A DNA stretch of 64,000 bases. Origin: Arachnopeziza araneosa. Taxonomy: Eukaryota; Ascomycota; Leotiomycetes; Helotiales; Arachnopezizaceae. The translations under genes were made by a program, and so were the position numbers. The notes under the pieces were generated by a model. It worked only from the letters and a program-made list of their open reading frames with translations, was not told where the DNA came from and did no database searches. Positions 47,435-57,041 of this stretch are shown here, in pieces (the stretch's first letter is position 1; each line of letters starts with the position of its first letter). The DNA lies in the NCBI GenBank assembly GCA_003988855.1, contig QYAI01000012.1, forward strand, positions 62,001 through 126,000, in the 5' to 3' direction.

Positions 47435-49217
47435 CTTCATAAGCGAGTGGGCCACCAAAACTAGTTTTTGCCACTTGAAGAGAGTATATATCCACTATTA
47501 TTAATTGAACTCTATTTAAACTATACTAGTTAGAAACCTCCTTAGTTGGGCATGTATGAGCAGTGTGTATAAGAAATCTATACAAACTATACATTCGTGG
47601 CGCATGCACACGTGCAATTGCCTGGCCTCTGCAGCCTTACTTCCTAGCTCTAAACTAGTCAATTCTAACCCTTCCTGAATTATTAATAAAATACCTCCTG
47701 GTGGTCAGGACCTAGGCAGGAACTGAGGCAGCACTCGAAGCTGACTTCTTTGATGGAAAGGATGAAGATTAGCAGAGCGATCTTCAGAACTATCGACAAG
47801 ACTATCGATAGAACTATTGATTGACTATTGATTGACTATTGAAAAGAAGACCGTGCGACAGGAACTGTGTTGGCTGTTCCTCTCGTACGAAGGGTATATG
47901 TAGAAAGCTTCAAGCACTCGGTGCTCTTTAGCTTTACCTTCTTGAAATAACAGATTCATCATTCACGTGTTCTGACCGTGCAATCGTGAACACTTACAGT
48001 AGGGTACAATCCCAGTTGCTGCAAAGCTACCCTGTATATTAGACTGACTAAGAGCCTCTGTACGAGCAATAAAATAGGCTTCTAAGAAGTCTTGCTTGTC
48101 AATACAATTAACTCTAGTCTGCATATACCTCTTAACTTGCCGGCTATAAGCACGTTTCAGAACTGAAAAGCAGCCTACATCAAGTAGCTAGAGCAGGTGT
48201 GACGAGTGCGGTAGCATGCAAAGAGTAACAATAAGGTGTTTCTTACAATATAAGTCGAATTCTAGAGTACAGTAATTGCCGTAGCCATCAAGAATAAGAA
48301 GCCTGTGAGTTCCTTTTGTACGATGTGCTGTATGCTTCTGAAACACTCTTTGAAGCCAAGCTAGGCTAAGTTCATTATCTGTCCACTTATTCTCACTGAC
48401 TCCAATAACCTAGTCTTGAGGTAAAGCCTTAGTCTACCATGTAGACTAGTGTACCTTGCCTTCAAATATGACTACAGGTAGCAAGCCCTACTCAGATAAG
48501 GATATACAATCAATAGCTGTAACCTATTCTCGATTCCCAGGCTGTATCGAGACAGGTCTATTGCTTCTTTCAGCTCCTGTAATAACCTTTGCAGTTGCAA
48601 TAACTCCTATTTGAAACTCTGTCTCGTCGAAGTTATATATATCGTCTTCAAGGATGCCGTACTTAGCAACTGTATTGTATACAAGCCGAAACCAAGCTCG
48701 AATAGCAATAGAATCTTCGCATTTTGCTCTCTAGTAGTCATAATTTCGATTGTATCGCGATTTTAGAGCTTCATGCCTTTGTACAAAGTTATAGACCTAT
48801 AACTTGCCAACTAAGGAGCATTTGCCTAGACTAAGGTTTAATCGCTTTTCGAGTAGCAGGTTTGCCATACGTCGTACATTCTTACCTCGAGGAGGCAGGC
48901 CGCATTGATCCATTGATAATATCCATTCAATAAGTGTTGATTCCTCTGTGTCTGTAAGCTTTCGATTTGTAGGCTTCGAATCACGTCGTGCAGGTGTGTT
49001 ATCGATGAGTCTTTGGAGGGTATTACGTAGTATGTCATATGCTTTTGCAGCACTTCTTAAGCTCGAAAAGTAGCCCTTATTAAGAGCCTCTATTGCAAGA
49101 GCAATTCGGCCCTCACTAAAAGTAGACTGGGTGTTGTTGCGGGTGGTATTTAGGCTAGAGTGAGGAAAGACGCGTTTTGGTGGCCCACTCGCATATATGG
49201 CCCACTCGCTTATGAAG
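47435..49217 (-). mobile_element. Fot1/pogo-family DNA transposon, decayed
   Basis: A 1783-bp element bounded by terminal inverted repeats. The left end (47435-47461) begins CTTCATAAGCGAGTGGGCCA; the right end (49174-49217) is its reverse complement, with an extra 17-bp partial duplication. TA dinucleotides at 47433-47434 and 49218-49219 are the expected target duplication of pogo/Tc1-type elements. The minus strand encodes a recognisable but interrupted transposase. Size, ends, target site and protein all match the Fot1 group found in filamentous ascomycetes. Confidence 0.88.
47990..49160 (-). pseudogene. Fot1/pogo transposase pseudogene with eight TAG stops
   Basis: One minus-strand frame reads as a complete pogo-type transposase apart from in-frame stops. 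Near 49114-48950 are the psq-type helix-turn-helix (SAAKAYDILRNTLQRLI, PARRDSKPTNRKLTDTEE). Next comes a CENP-B-type domain (GLPPRGKNVRRMANLLLEK), then the DDE core: NFDETEFQIGVIATAKV, NKWTDNELSLAWLQ, RLLILDGYG and LDVGCF. All eight stops I counted are TAG. Most fall where relatives have Trp (TGG) or Gln (CAG), for example NRE-stop-VTA and YDY-stop-RAK. That is what CpA-to-TpA change on either strand yields, the signature of RIP. The second catalytic region has drifted too (DGYGNY for DGHGSH). No active enzyme can be made. Confidence 0.85.
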
Positions 49218-49219
49218 TA

Positions 49220-49430
49220 CCAGTGGCTAACATAATTGACGGAACACTCACAATATTCTTCTTAATATAGTTCTCTAATACAACATGATATAAAAATTCT
49301 AAGTAGATAGATCGATTCTTCGCGATGAGTCAATTAACTTTGACAATTTGATTTTTCGATTCAAGTCGTAAGCAGCTCATGAATCGAGCGTGGTTTGGCC
49401 GGGTGTTCCATGAATTATGTCAGCCACTGG
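49220..49430. mobile_element. 211-bp MITE with 28-bp terminal inverted repeats
   Basis: The left end (49220-49247, CCAGTGGCTA...) and right end (49403-49430, ...CAGCCACTGG) are reverse complements with three mismatches over 28 bp. The interior is A/T-rich with no ORF. The left flank is TA (49218-49219), shared with the right end of the Fot1-like element; the right flank is TG. The small size, long inverted ends and lack of coding fit a non-autonomous DNA transposon. Its ends differ from those of the neighbouring element, so it belongs to another family. Confidence 0.75.
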
Positions 49431-49457
49431 TGTTTATTGCTGACAAACAATAGCGAT

Positions 49458-49489
49458 TAAGCGAATGCGAGGCTCATAAGCGAATGCGA
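49458..49489. repeat. Direct repeat of TAAGCGAATGCGA
   Basis: Two identical 13-bp copies (49458-49470 and 49477-49489), the second preceded by CTCA. They resemble the Fot1-like end (CATAAGCGAGTGGG) with a few changes, so they may be remnants of a related element's end. Confidence 0.5.
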
Positions 49490-49664
49490 AATTGAAACTA
49501 ATCTCCCAACAACTCATTATTTAGCTCGACTTTCTAATATCTACTTGGTGTACCAGGTAAATTTCCTAGACTTGAGATGGCATGATATTGTGGCTAACTT
49601 GTATAACTGTGCACAAAAACAACGCAAAATCGCCCAGTGGCAACGCCTCAGCACGTTAAATACC

Positions 49665-51716
49665 ATGGCTCCAAAGCCATCCGTAGAACCTACAGCAAGC
49701 TGGATGTACGATCTAGTCTTCAATGTATTTTCGCCCTCAATAGACATATTCTTCAGAGAGGTGCAAGTGCGTGGAGCATGGAGGGTTCCCAGTTCAGGTG
49801 CTGTGATCTTGGTCGCTGCCCCTCATGCAAACCAGGCAAGCTGTGTCAAGAGGAGTTCTTTGAGAGACGTCTAATGAAGGGTTTAGTTTGTTGATTCGCT
49901 GATTCTCATGCGTATTATGAAATCACTGAACCGCCGAGTATCTTGGCTGATGGCCGAAAAATCTTTTGAAAAGCCAATTATTGGACCGCTTGCGAAGCTC
50001 GTGGGCGCAGTACCAGTATCAAGAGCGATGGATAATATCAAGGCTGCCGAAGGCACTATTCGTCTTTTGGAGCCTTATGGGAATCAACGTTTGTTAATGG
50101 GAATAGGAACCAAGTTTGATGGCTCGGGATTCGAGGTTGGCGGATCAATCTATCTTCCGGCAATCAATGGCGAATCTCAGAAACTAGATATTGCTGAGAT
50201 TTGCGGCGCAGAAAAGATAGTGCTCAGACTCGCACCTACCTCCAAAGATGTCATCCACCAACTCTCTCAGCCAGACGGTATCAAGTTCAAGGTTGCACCT
50301 CATGTCGACCAAACAGAAGTCTATAATGCTGTTTTTGAAAGGCTTCGCAAAGACGGCTGTATTGGGATTTTTCCTGAGGGTGGAAGCCACGATCGGACGG
50401 ACATGCTTCCTTTGAAAGGTTCTTCTTTTTGATTCTCAATGTCATACGCTGACGGATATTTAGCTGGGATTGCAATCATGGCACTCGGTAGTCTAGCTCA
50501 AAACACTCGTGTTACAGTCGTTCCTGTTGGGATGTAAGTCAAGTCTCTGAACTTGAATATCTCTCTACATGTTTCAGGAGATTTTTATGCATGAGTTCCT
50601 GACTGTAGTATCTGATGATAGGAACTACTTTCATCCGCACAAGTTCCGGTCCCGGGCGGTTATCGAATTTGGAGATCCAGTAACAATCTCCCCCGAGCTA
50701 GTTGACAACTTCCAGAATGGTAAGCGACGTGACAGTGTAGGCAAACTACTAGATAGTATCTACCAGTCCCTATCAGCCGTTACAGTGACTGCACCAGATT
50801 TCGAGACGTTGATGGTATATATTGATCCAACAATCAAACTCAATCAATAACTTGGATATAGCTTGTTCACACTGCGAGACGCTTGTACACTTCGAAAAAG
50901 AAACACATTCCACTTTCTTCGGTGATCGAGATAAACAGGCGCCTTGTAAAGGGTTATACCCAATACAAAACAGATCCCAGGATCGAAAAAGTCTCCAATT
51001 CAATCATCGAATACTCCAATAAACTTCGAATCCTCGGCCTTCGAGATTACCAGCTCGAGTACGCTCGTTTCTCTATTTGGTATGTCTTCTCATCATTGAT
51101 ATACCGCATCATCAAGCTCTGCATTCTTGCTATCGGGACTCTACCTGGCCTGGCCCTCTTCTCGCCAATCTTTATTGCTGCAAGAGTGTACTCTCACAAG
51201 AAAACAAAGGAGGCTCTGGCTGCATCCAGCGTCAAAGTTCGAGGGAACGATGTCATGGCGACCTGGAAGATTCTTGTGGCCGGCTTGCTTGCACCGCTCA
51301 TCTACACTTACTACGCCATCATCATTGGCATCTGGACGCGTTATAATCATGTCAATGGCCTAGTCCCTGAAGGCGTCTCTATCTGGGCTATTGTCTTTGC
51401 CGTTTACCTACTATTTCCCATACTCACCTATGCAGCGTTGATTCTTGGTGAGACGGGGATGGACATACTGAAGTCGTTACGGCCGCTTGTGCTTTGTCTG
51501 TTGCCATCGTCCGCTGGGACACTTACTCAGCTGCGAGAACAGCGAATCGATCTGTCTCGCCAAGTTACGGAGCTCGTGGATACGCTTGGCCCTGACATGT
51601 TCCCAGACTGTGACTCAGCGAGACTACCATATCCCAGAAAGCTGTACACAGATGTTTCACCGAATGATTCTCTAGATGATCTCAGAGATACCGAGTTCTT
51701 CTCAGTTACAGCATAA
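49665..51716 (+). CDS. GPT2: Glycerol-3-phosphate acyltransferase, Gpt2/Sct1 type
   Basis: Five exons (49665-49835, 49887-50418, 50464-50533, 50622-50814, 50862-51716) encode 606 residues. The acyltransferase motifs are the His/Asp block PHANQFVD (split by intron 1), the GAVPVSRAMD region, FPEGGSHDRT and VPVGMNYFHPHKFRSRAVIEFG. A conserved INRRLVKGYTQYKTDPRI region and several membrane helices follow (LCILAIGTLPGLALFSPIFI, ILVAGLLAPLIYTYYAIIIG, WAIVFAVYLLFPILTYAAL). The enzyme makes lysophosphatidate from glycerol-3-phosphate and acyl-CoA at the ER, starting phospholipid and triacylglycerol synthesis. Intron 1 begins with GC. The protein is about 140 residues shorter than yeast Gpt2, and the transposon/MITE cluster ends 235 bp before its ATG. 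Confidence 0.92.
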
Positions 51717-51981
51717 GCCATTTACATAGATCTAGCTGTATTTTTAGTCTTTAAATAAGACTATTCGGTATCATATCTTTATACTGATATCGATATTTAT
51801 TTGTTATGAGTGTTTTCAATGACTTTGCAAACCCATCCAATGTTTCGCATCTCATCTTACAAGCTACGAAACTATCATAAAAATGCAGGCAAGTCCTAGA
51901 CTTTCATAGCCCATGCGCCGTCCCAACCATGCAATGCCCAAACTCCAAATGAACTACGTCTCTCACTCTCAATTTGCTTAT

Positions 51982-54942
51982 CTATGGTACAAAAATCCTC
52001 GAGAAGCTTCCCACATCCCGGCGACAACAAACACACTTCTCAAAGTTGTTCATAGCGAGAGTGACCCTACAGTCATCGCACAAACTGAGACACCTGCAAG
52101 GCCATACAATAATGCTTCTTGGACTACTCTGGCAAACTACACACTGTGGGCCGCCCTCTCCCATGCCGCTCGCCCCACTAGCCCAAGTCTGAGGCTGTCC
52201 GTTAATTGCAGAGTGAAACTGGCGGCGCGAGATGATAAGGTGTTCTAGGATTTGAGCTTCTTCCTCAAGAGTAAGTTTACCAGTCGGGTTTGAGGCTCTG
52301 AAGTTGGCCGGACGTTGAAGGGTTGAAGTCAAGACTGCGGCGCGTTGGCGTTGTGTTAAAGTACGATAGCGAGCACGAGTAAGAATTTGGTCAGATGAGA
52401 GATGTGCGGAGAGGGCCTCAGCCTCAGCACGTTGTTCCGGTGTCTTTGGGTGGAGGAGTTGTGCTAAATCAGCAGTTGTAAGTGTTGTGTCGAGAAATGG
52501 TGTGGATTCGCGAGAGTATTGAGGTGAGCTTTGGGTGGGGGTTCTTCGGCCATCATCATTTGATTCTTCAGATTCCCAGTCTTGTTCATCATTAGTGGAG
52601 GAAAATGATACAATGCTCGTGTTGTCCTCATCAAGCTCGGTTTGGCTTGGAATAAAGTTGCCACTGTTATCATCATTGCCCCACCAACCGCCACTCAGCC
52701 ACCAGCTATAGAGTTTATTATCTAACCCTTTTTCTTCTTGATCCGTCCACTGTTGACGCTCATTCCTGGAGCGCCGCCTCATCTCTGCTTCTACATCAAC
52801 GTGTTCATCTTTTGGTAGCTCCAACTTCCCATCCAGACTAAGAAGATAGAACTTCAAGGAATCAGGATTGTTCTCTTCAGTAGGTTGAGGATCTTTAGCA
52901 GGACCTTTTGGCATTCTCGTGAGCCACAGAAGTAACTGAGGTCGTCTTCGGATGCCGAGTTTGGCCATGGCGCTGAGAATTGCAGAAGCCAAGATACAAA
53001 GAATCAGCCTATTGATGCTCAAGCAGAATTCCAAAGCCATGTACCATCTGCCACTTCGCTCTGTAGCACCAACCCCGTTCCCTATTGCAGCCCTCTCGCG
53101 TCCTCCTCCAACAGCTGGGGCTTTCTTAGCCGTCATCTCTCGTGCATATCCGCTCGAAGACTTTTGCAGGAGATCCATTGGTTGATCTTTAGCAGCGACG
53201 AGTCCAATGTTATCATTGAATCCGTCCGCTACACTCGGATCAGGATCATACAGTCTGAAAGTTGGGCCAAGCCATTGTGCTCCAACGTCTTCAAGTTCTC
53301 GTAGTCGATCTTCTTCAAGCCAAGTCCGCTGCTTGACGCTCACCCCCCGACTCTCATTTAAGTATACAGCTTCACTGGCCATTGTCATAACTGAGAAGCC
53401 TGTTCTTAACAAAGCTGTATAGAAGTCCATGTGCAGCGTAACTCGGATATTGGAGAGAGGAACATTCGCTTGCATGTTCCTATGGGCTGCTATGATTCTT
53501 CGGATAAAGGTGTTTGGATGTTGTACCAAATCATCATCAGTATTTACCTCCTCTATCGGAGGTGCCAAAGCCGAGAGTAGTAAAGCCATTCCATAGATCA
53601 AAGAGCAACCAATAATGCCACATAGGACCAAGACATGCGGGATGAAGCTGATAATGCAAACAGTTGGGAACCTAAGTAGGCTTTGATTCGGACTATCTTC
53701 AATGGAGAAGGTCCAGATACTTAGTACGATTGCTGACATATAAGCAAGACCCCATAATCCGGTATTTGCAAGTCGAAATCGTCCTTGGAGGTTGAATATA
53801 GCTAACATATGACTAGTGAGATGGTTCATGGATGATAAAAAGCCAACAAGGAGCACTTCTGGTGTAGTATTGACCTTCTTCATAATCATGGACCGAGTGA
53901 TAGCAATCTTGGTTGCTTCGGCGGTCGTTGAATCCTTCAGTGACTGAGCAGTCTTTGTTGTACCGAACGTCCCGAGCCCCAGTTGATTTCCTACTACCCC
54001 TTCGGCCTCTGCAAATGCTAAAGAGTGTTCGAAAAAGGTCATTCCAGTCTCTCCTGCTAATTGTCGTCCTTGTACAGCGCACGATATAGTCTCAACGAAC
54101 TGACTAAAAGCAAAAGTCTTGAATAAAGGCCAGAGACGTGACAGTGATCCCGTTAACTCCACAGCCGGCATCTTCCCATCTGGTGATGACTTTGCAGTCT
54201 CCTCATCATAGTAAGGCGGTATCATCTCTACCGCCAAGCATGAAGCCTCATCGCTTGCTCCAAACAATAGCGTGGAGCTCAAGTCGTGTAAGAATCCTCC
54301 ATTTTGTGTAAACATCAAATCCGAATGCTTGCTAGCATTTCCCCATCGCAACATCGAGAAGTCCGGAGAAGTTTGACATTGTATTGACTGCAACAGATAC
54401 TGACATTGTCCGGCAAGCAAGATAATTGGGAAAATTCGTAGCAAGAACCGGACTTTCCAAGGCAAGGTAAGATTCCATCTTGTTCTGGCGTAGACGTTGG
54501 TCCTATTCAGCACCACTGCCACAATAATACAACCTAAAGCCCACTTGCTCGTTGCATAACTGAATATGTTTCCAAGACTTCTTACTCCCTCTATCGTAAA
54601 CTTCGATGATAAGCCCGCTCCGGTTTCTTCCATCTCAAGGAGTATCTGTTGTCCAGCATGCATAGCCTGTCTCTCGACCGGATTCCCCACAGCAGCAGCC
54701 GTTGTTGCAGCCTCCATTATGCCGGTCCCTATGGCTCCTCCTGTAGCAGCGGGTATGGTTGACTGCCCCAAACGGATACCGAATATGTTATCCACAGCTT
54801 CCGGAACCGCAAACAAGTGTCCCAGCTTCATGAACATCCGCGGGCCAGCCAGGGCAAGATCCTTGGCAGAAGGAACGTATTGTGTCGCGTTAAACGTCCA
54901 GTTCCATGACGATCCAATGGGGGACTCAAGAGTCGCTGCCAT
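51982..54942 (-). CDS. Multispanning membrane RING E3 ligase (Asi1/Asi3-like)
   Basis: A single-exon 986-residue protein starting at MAATLESP, the first ATG in frame. It has about five to six membrane segments: two near residues 155-215, then LWGLAYMSAIVLSIW and a long PHVLVLCGIIGCSLIYGMAL near 395-460, and INRLILCILASAILSA near 640. A long acidic, Ser-rich region follows, then a C-terminal RING (CVVCQSSPRSIIVWPCRC, LCDDC, CVCC) ending in RIFVP. The Cys-x-Cys at the centre of the RING and its extreme C-terminal position match yeast Asi1 and Asi3. Those form an inner-nuclear-membrane ubiquitin ligase for mislocalised membrane proteins. Assignment to Asi rests on architecture and RING type. Confidence 0.8.
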   Translation of the reverse strand: MAATLESPIGSSWNWTFNATQYVPSAKDLALAGPRMFMKLGHLFAVPEAVDNIFGIRLGQSTIPAATGGAIGTGIMEAATTAAAVGNPVERQAMHAGQQILLEMEETGAGLSSKFTIEGVRSLGNIFSYATSKWALGCIIVAVVLNRTNVYARTRWNLTLPWKVRFLLRIFPIILLAGQCQYLLQSIQCQTSPDFSMLRWGNASKHSDLMFTQNGGFLHDLSSTLLFGASDEASCLAVEMIPPYYDEETAKSSPDGKMPAVELTGSLSRLWPLFKTFAFSQFVETISCAVQGRQLAGETGMTFFEHSLAFAEAEGVVGNQLGLGTFGTTKTAQSLKDSTTAEATKIAITRSMIMKKVNTTPEVLLVGFLSSMNHLTSHMLAIFNLQGRFRLANTGLWGLAYMSAIVLSIWTFSIEDSPNQSLLRFPTVCIISFIPHVLVLCGIIGCSLIYGMALLLSALAPPIEEVNTDDDLVQHPNTFIRRIIAAHRNMQANVPLSNIRVTLHMDFYTALLRTGFSVMTMASEAVYLNESRGVSVKQRTWLEEDRLRELEDVGAQWLGPTFRLYDPDPSVADGFNDNIGLVAAKDQPMDLLQKSSSGYAREMTAKKAPAVGGGRERAAIGNGVGATERSGRWYMALEFCLSINRLILCILASAILSAMAKLGIRRRPQLLLWLTRMPKGPAKDPQPTEENNPDSLKFYLLSLDGKLELPKDEHVDVEAEMRRRSRNERQQWTDQEEKGLDNKLYSWWLSGGWWGNDDNSGNFIPSQTELDEDNTSIVSFSSTNDEQDWESEESNDDGRRTPTQSSPQYSRESTPFLDTTLTTADLAQLLHPKTPEQRAEAEALSAHLSSDQILTRARYRTLTQRQRAAVLTSTLQRPANFRASNPTGKLTLEEEAQILEHLIISRRQFHSAINGQPQTWASGASGMGEGGPQCVVCQSSPRSIIVWPCRCLSLCDDCRVTLAMNNFEKCVCCRRDVGSFSRIFVP

Positions 54943-55341
54943 GGTTGATGGATCTGGCCAAGTTTTGATGCTGGTTGACAAAGAACCTCGATTTGGAGGG
55001 ACGTGACAATTGTTTCAAAACATCAATGAACCAGACCAGTTATGAATGAAAAGCCATCGCAAAGAAGGGAAGGCGTTGCCTGGCAGAGCCGGTTGCAATA
55101 ATCAATATATTTGGTCGCACTCATAGATCTGGCTTGAGATGATGCGGCCAACACCCCCCCACATCTCGGCCTTCGGAATCAGGCTAGACTGCCTGTTGAA
55201 GAAACACAAGTCAACTGGCATCGCGTTTTACGCAAGACGCAAGGGCATTACTCTAGATGGAGATTCTATTTTAAATTTATATCTACGATGGTAGAAGATG
55301 AGCACAAAGCATGACTTGAACAGAAGAGCTCAATAATAGTT
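54943..55341. other. Intergenic: ASI-like promoter and SEN34 3' flank
   Basis: A 0.4-kb spacer between two minus-strand genes; no ORF supported. Confidence 0.5.
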
Positions 55342-56262
55342 TCACATGCCACCCCATTCGATGGCAAACGTCCTCACCATATCTCCTTCAGACTCGGAGT
55401 CAGTGTCCGCACCACCAATGAGGAATCCTTTCTTGACAGCGGTACCTAATCGCCCACCGCCTATGATATCGAGCATAGCAATCTCTTGATTCCATTCATA
55501 GCCAACGGCAAGGAAATGGCTGTGAAACCGCAGAGGGTCTCCTGGATATACATTGTAATCACATCCAAACCGTAAACCTGGCATAATGTAGTAATCTTTG
55601 GAATGTAGATGTTTGAATAATGCATAAGATGATGGAGCAACAGGATCTGGTTGAAGAGTTGGATTCCTGGGCGCAGACGACAAGCTAACACTGCTTCCCG
55701 GTGTAACAGCATAAGGTGCTGAAAGCTTTGGGGTTTGGGTAGAAGAAGCTTCGGAACAGCCTTCACCAAAAAGAGATCTCTCACCAGTTGTGCCTAATGC
55801 ATCTTGCGAAGAGTCATCGACACCTTCACTTTCAACGGTGGCACTCTTGGCAACCTCGGCCTTCTTAGCAGCAATCTTCTTCAAGGCGTTCTCGGATTTT
55901 TTGCGAGATTCAAGGTTCGCAGCATCTCTAGCTTTAATTCCTTGATCCCGAAGAGAAGCTAGATACTTCTTTCTGTCTGCGCCTTCGAATGTATTAAACT
56001 TCTGTGCGTGCCAGGTGCTGTCATCCACAATGTAGGCAATTCTCTTATCGACTAGGAGCCTTGCCTCTTCCGTCATTAACTCAACAGGAAGGCCGAGAAA
56101 CAGGTTCTGCTGTGGTATTTGCGGTAAGGTGCCCATTAATGATCCACATATGTGGTAGCTTCTGCGAAGGTAAGTAACGGCGTTAACGTCGAATATTAAA
56201 TATCGACTACCGATTTTGGAGATTGGGATAGGGTCGACGACCGAGTCCAAAGATTCAGTCAT
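55342..56262 (-). CDS. SEN34: tRNA-splicing endonuclease subunit Sen34
   Basis: A single-exon 306-residue protein. The N-terminal domain (IGSRYLIFDVNAVTYLRR, GSLMGTLPQIPQQN, FLGLPVELMTEEARLLVD) is followed by a Lys/Ala helical stretch and a Ser-rich linker. The C-terminal nuclease domain carries the catalytic Tyr/His/Lys set: FGCDYNVYPGDP, RFHSHF and GTAVKKGFLIGG. Sen34 cuts the 3' splice site of intron-containing pre-tRNAs within the Sen2-Sen15-Sen34-Sen54 complex. Start MTESLDSV is the first ATG. Confidence 0.93.
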   Translation of the reverse strand: MTESLDSVVDPIPISKIGSRYLIFDVNAVTYLRRSYHICGSLMGTLPQIPQQNLFLGLPVELMTEEARLLVDKRIAYIVDDSTWHAQKFNTFEGADRKKYLASLRDQGIKARDAANLESRKKSENALKKIAAKKAEVAKSATVESEGVDDSSQDALGTTGERSLFGEGCSEASSTQTPKLSAPYAVTPGSSVSLSSAPRNPTLQPDPVAPSSYALFKHLHSKDYYIMPGLRFGCDYNVYPGDPLRFHSHFLAVGYEWNQEIAMLDIIGGGRLGTAVKKGFLIGGADTDSESEGDMVRTFAIEWGGM

Positions 56263-56689
56263 TGCAATGAACGTTTGCTGAGGTACCTATCATGGATTTT
56301 GTTAGCTCCAGCTACCGCAGATTATTACGAAGAACAAATTGTAGAGTTAGAGCTCATTAATTAAAACATATTATTTAGACATCATGTCCAGAAAACTGGT
56401 TTCAGGGGATTGACAGATCGTTTTTATAATCATAGCAGAGGGAATGAATGGAGAAGGGGTGGTGGACTTACCAATTGCTTTGATGTTTTTCGAAGATGCG
56501 AAGATGTCGATGAGATTTTCGAGTCACTGAGAGTATTTACCTAGCGTGGTGCGGAAGCCTTGCCTGTTTGAGACAGCTCGCTTTCCCAGCCCCAAAGGAG
56601 AGACGCGTTCTTAGCAGCACAACATCCTTTTTTCCAAACTCTCATTCTTCTTCCAATTTTGCTACGTTTCTCTTATTATAACAGACCTC
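56263..56689. promoter_or_regulatory. Divergent promoter region, SEN34 / small membrane protein
   Basis: A 0.43-kb spacer between divergent genes; A/T-rich with no ORF. Confidence 0.4.
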
Positions 56690-57014
56690 ATGGCTGCCTC
56701 GCTTTGGCTTCTCGCCCTTATGATTGTGATACCTCTCATTCTGTTTATTGGCATGTGGTGTACCTCCTACTTTGTCCTCGATGTGTTCTAACATTTCAAC
56801 AGCATGGCTCATCGTTTCTTCTTGTTTGGGAGATAACTTTCGCCTCGGATCCTCCAATGTCTCTGTCAATCCTCGCCAGGCTCTTTTTGACAGAAACTAC
56901 GTGAGAAATATTGCTTCTGACGGTCACGGCACATGGAATCAACTCGAGATGAACGATATGCTTGGGGAGAGTCCAAGAAGCTCTCTTGATTCCGAACTTG
57001 GGCACCGTCGATGA
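56690..57014 (+). CDS. Putative small single-pass membrane protein
   Basis: Two exons (56690-56759 and 56803-57014) across a 43-nt intron with a TTCTAAC branch encode 93 residues. The N-terminus is strongly hydrophobic (LWLLALMIVIPLILFIG, then WLIVSSCLG): a signal anchor or hairpin. The C-terminal 60 residues are polar and end SSLDSELGHRR. The frame is open only if the intron is removed; unspliced it stops after 33 codons. I do not recognise the family. A minus-strand ORF overlapping it has no feature. Confidence 0.5.
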
Positions 57015-57041
57015 CTTATTAAGTGCCTAATTTATCCTGCC

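Noticed and set aside
47800..47845. Short ACTATTGATTG repeats as a separate microsatellite feature
   Set aside because: They lie inside the decayed transposon near the end of the transposase frame and need no separate explanation.
54943..54981. Thirteen-residue extension of the Asi-like protein
   Set aside because: It would begin at TTG; the first ATG is at 54942.
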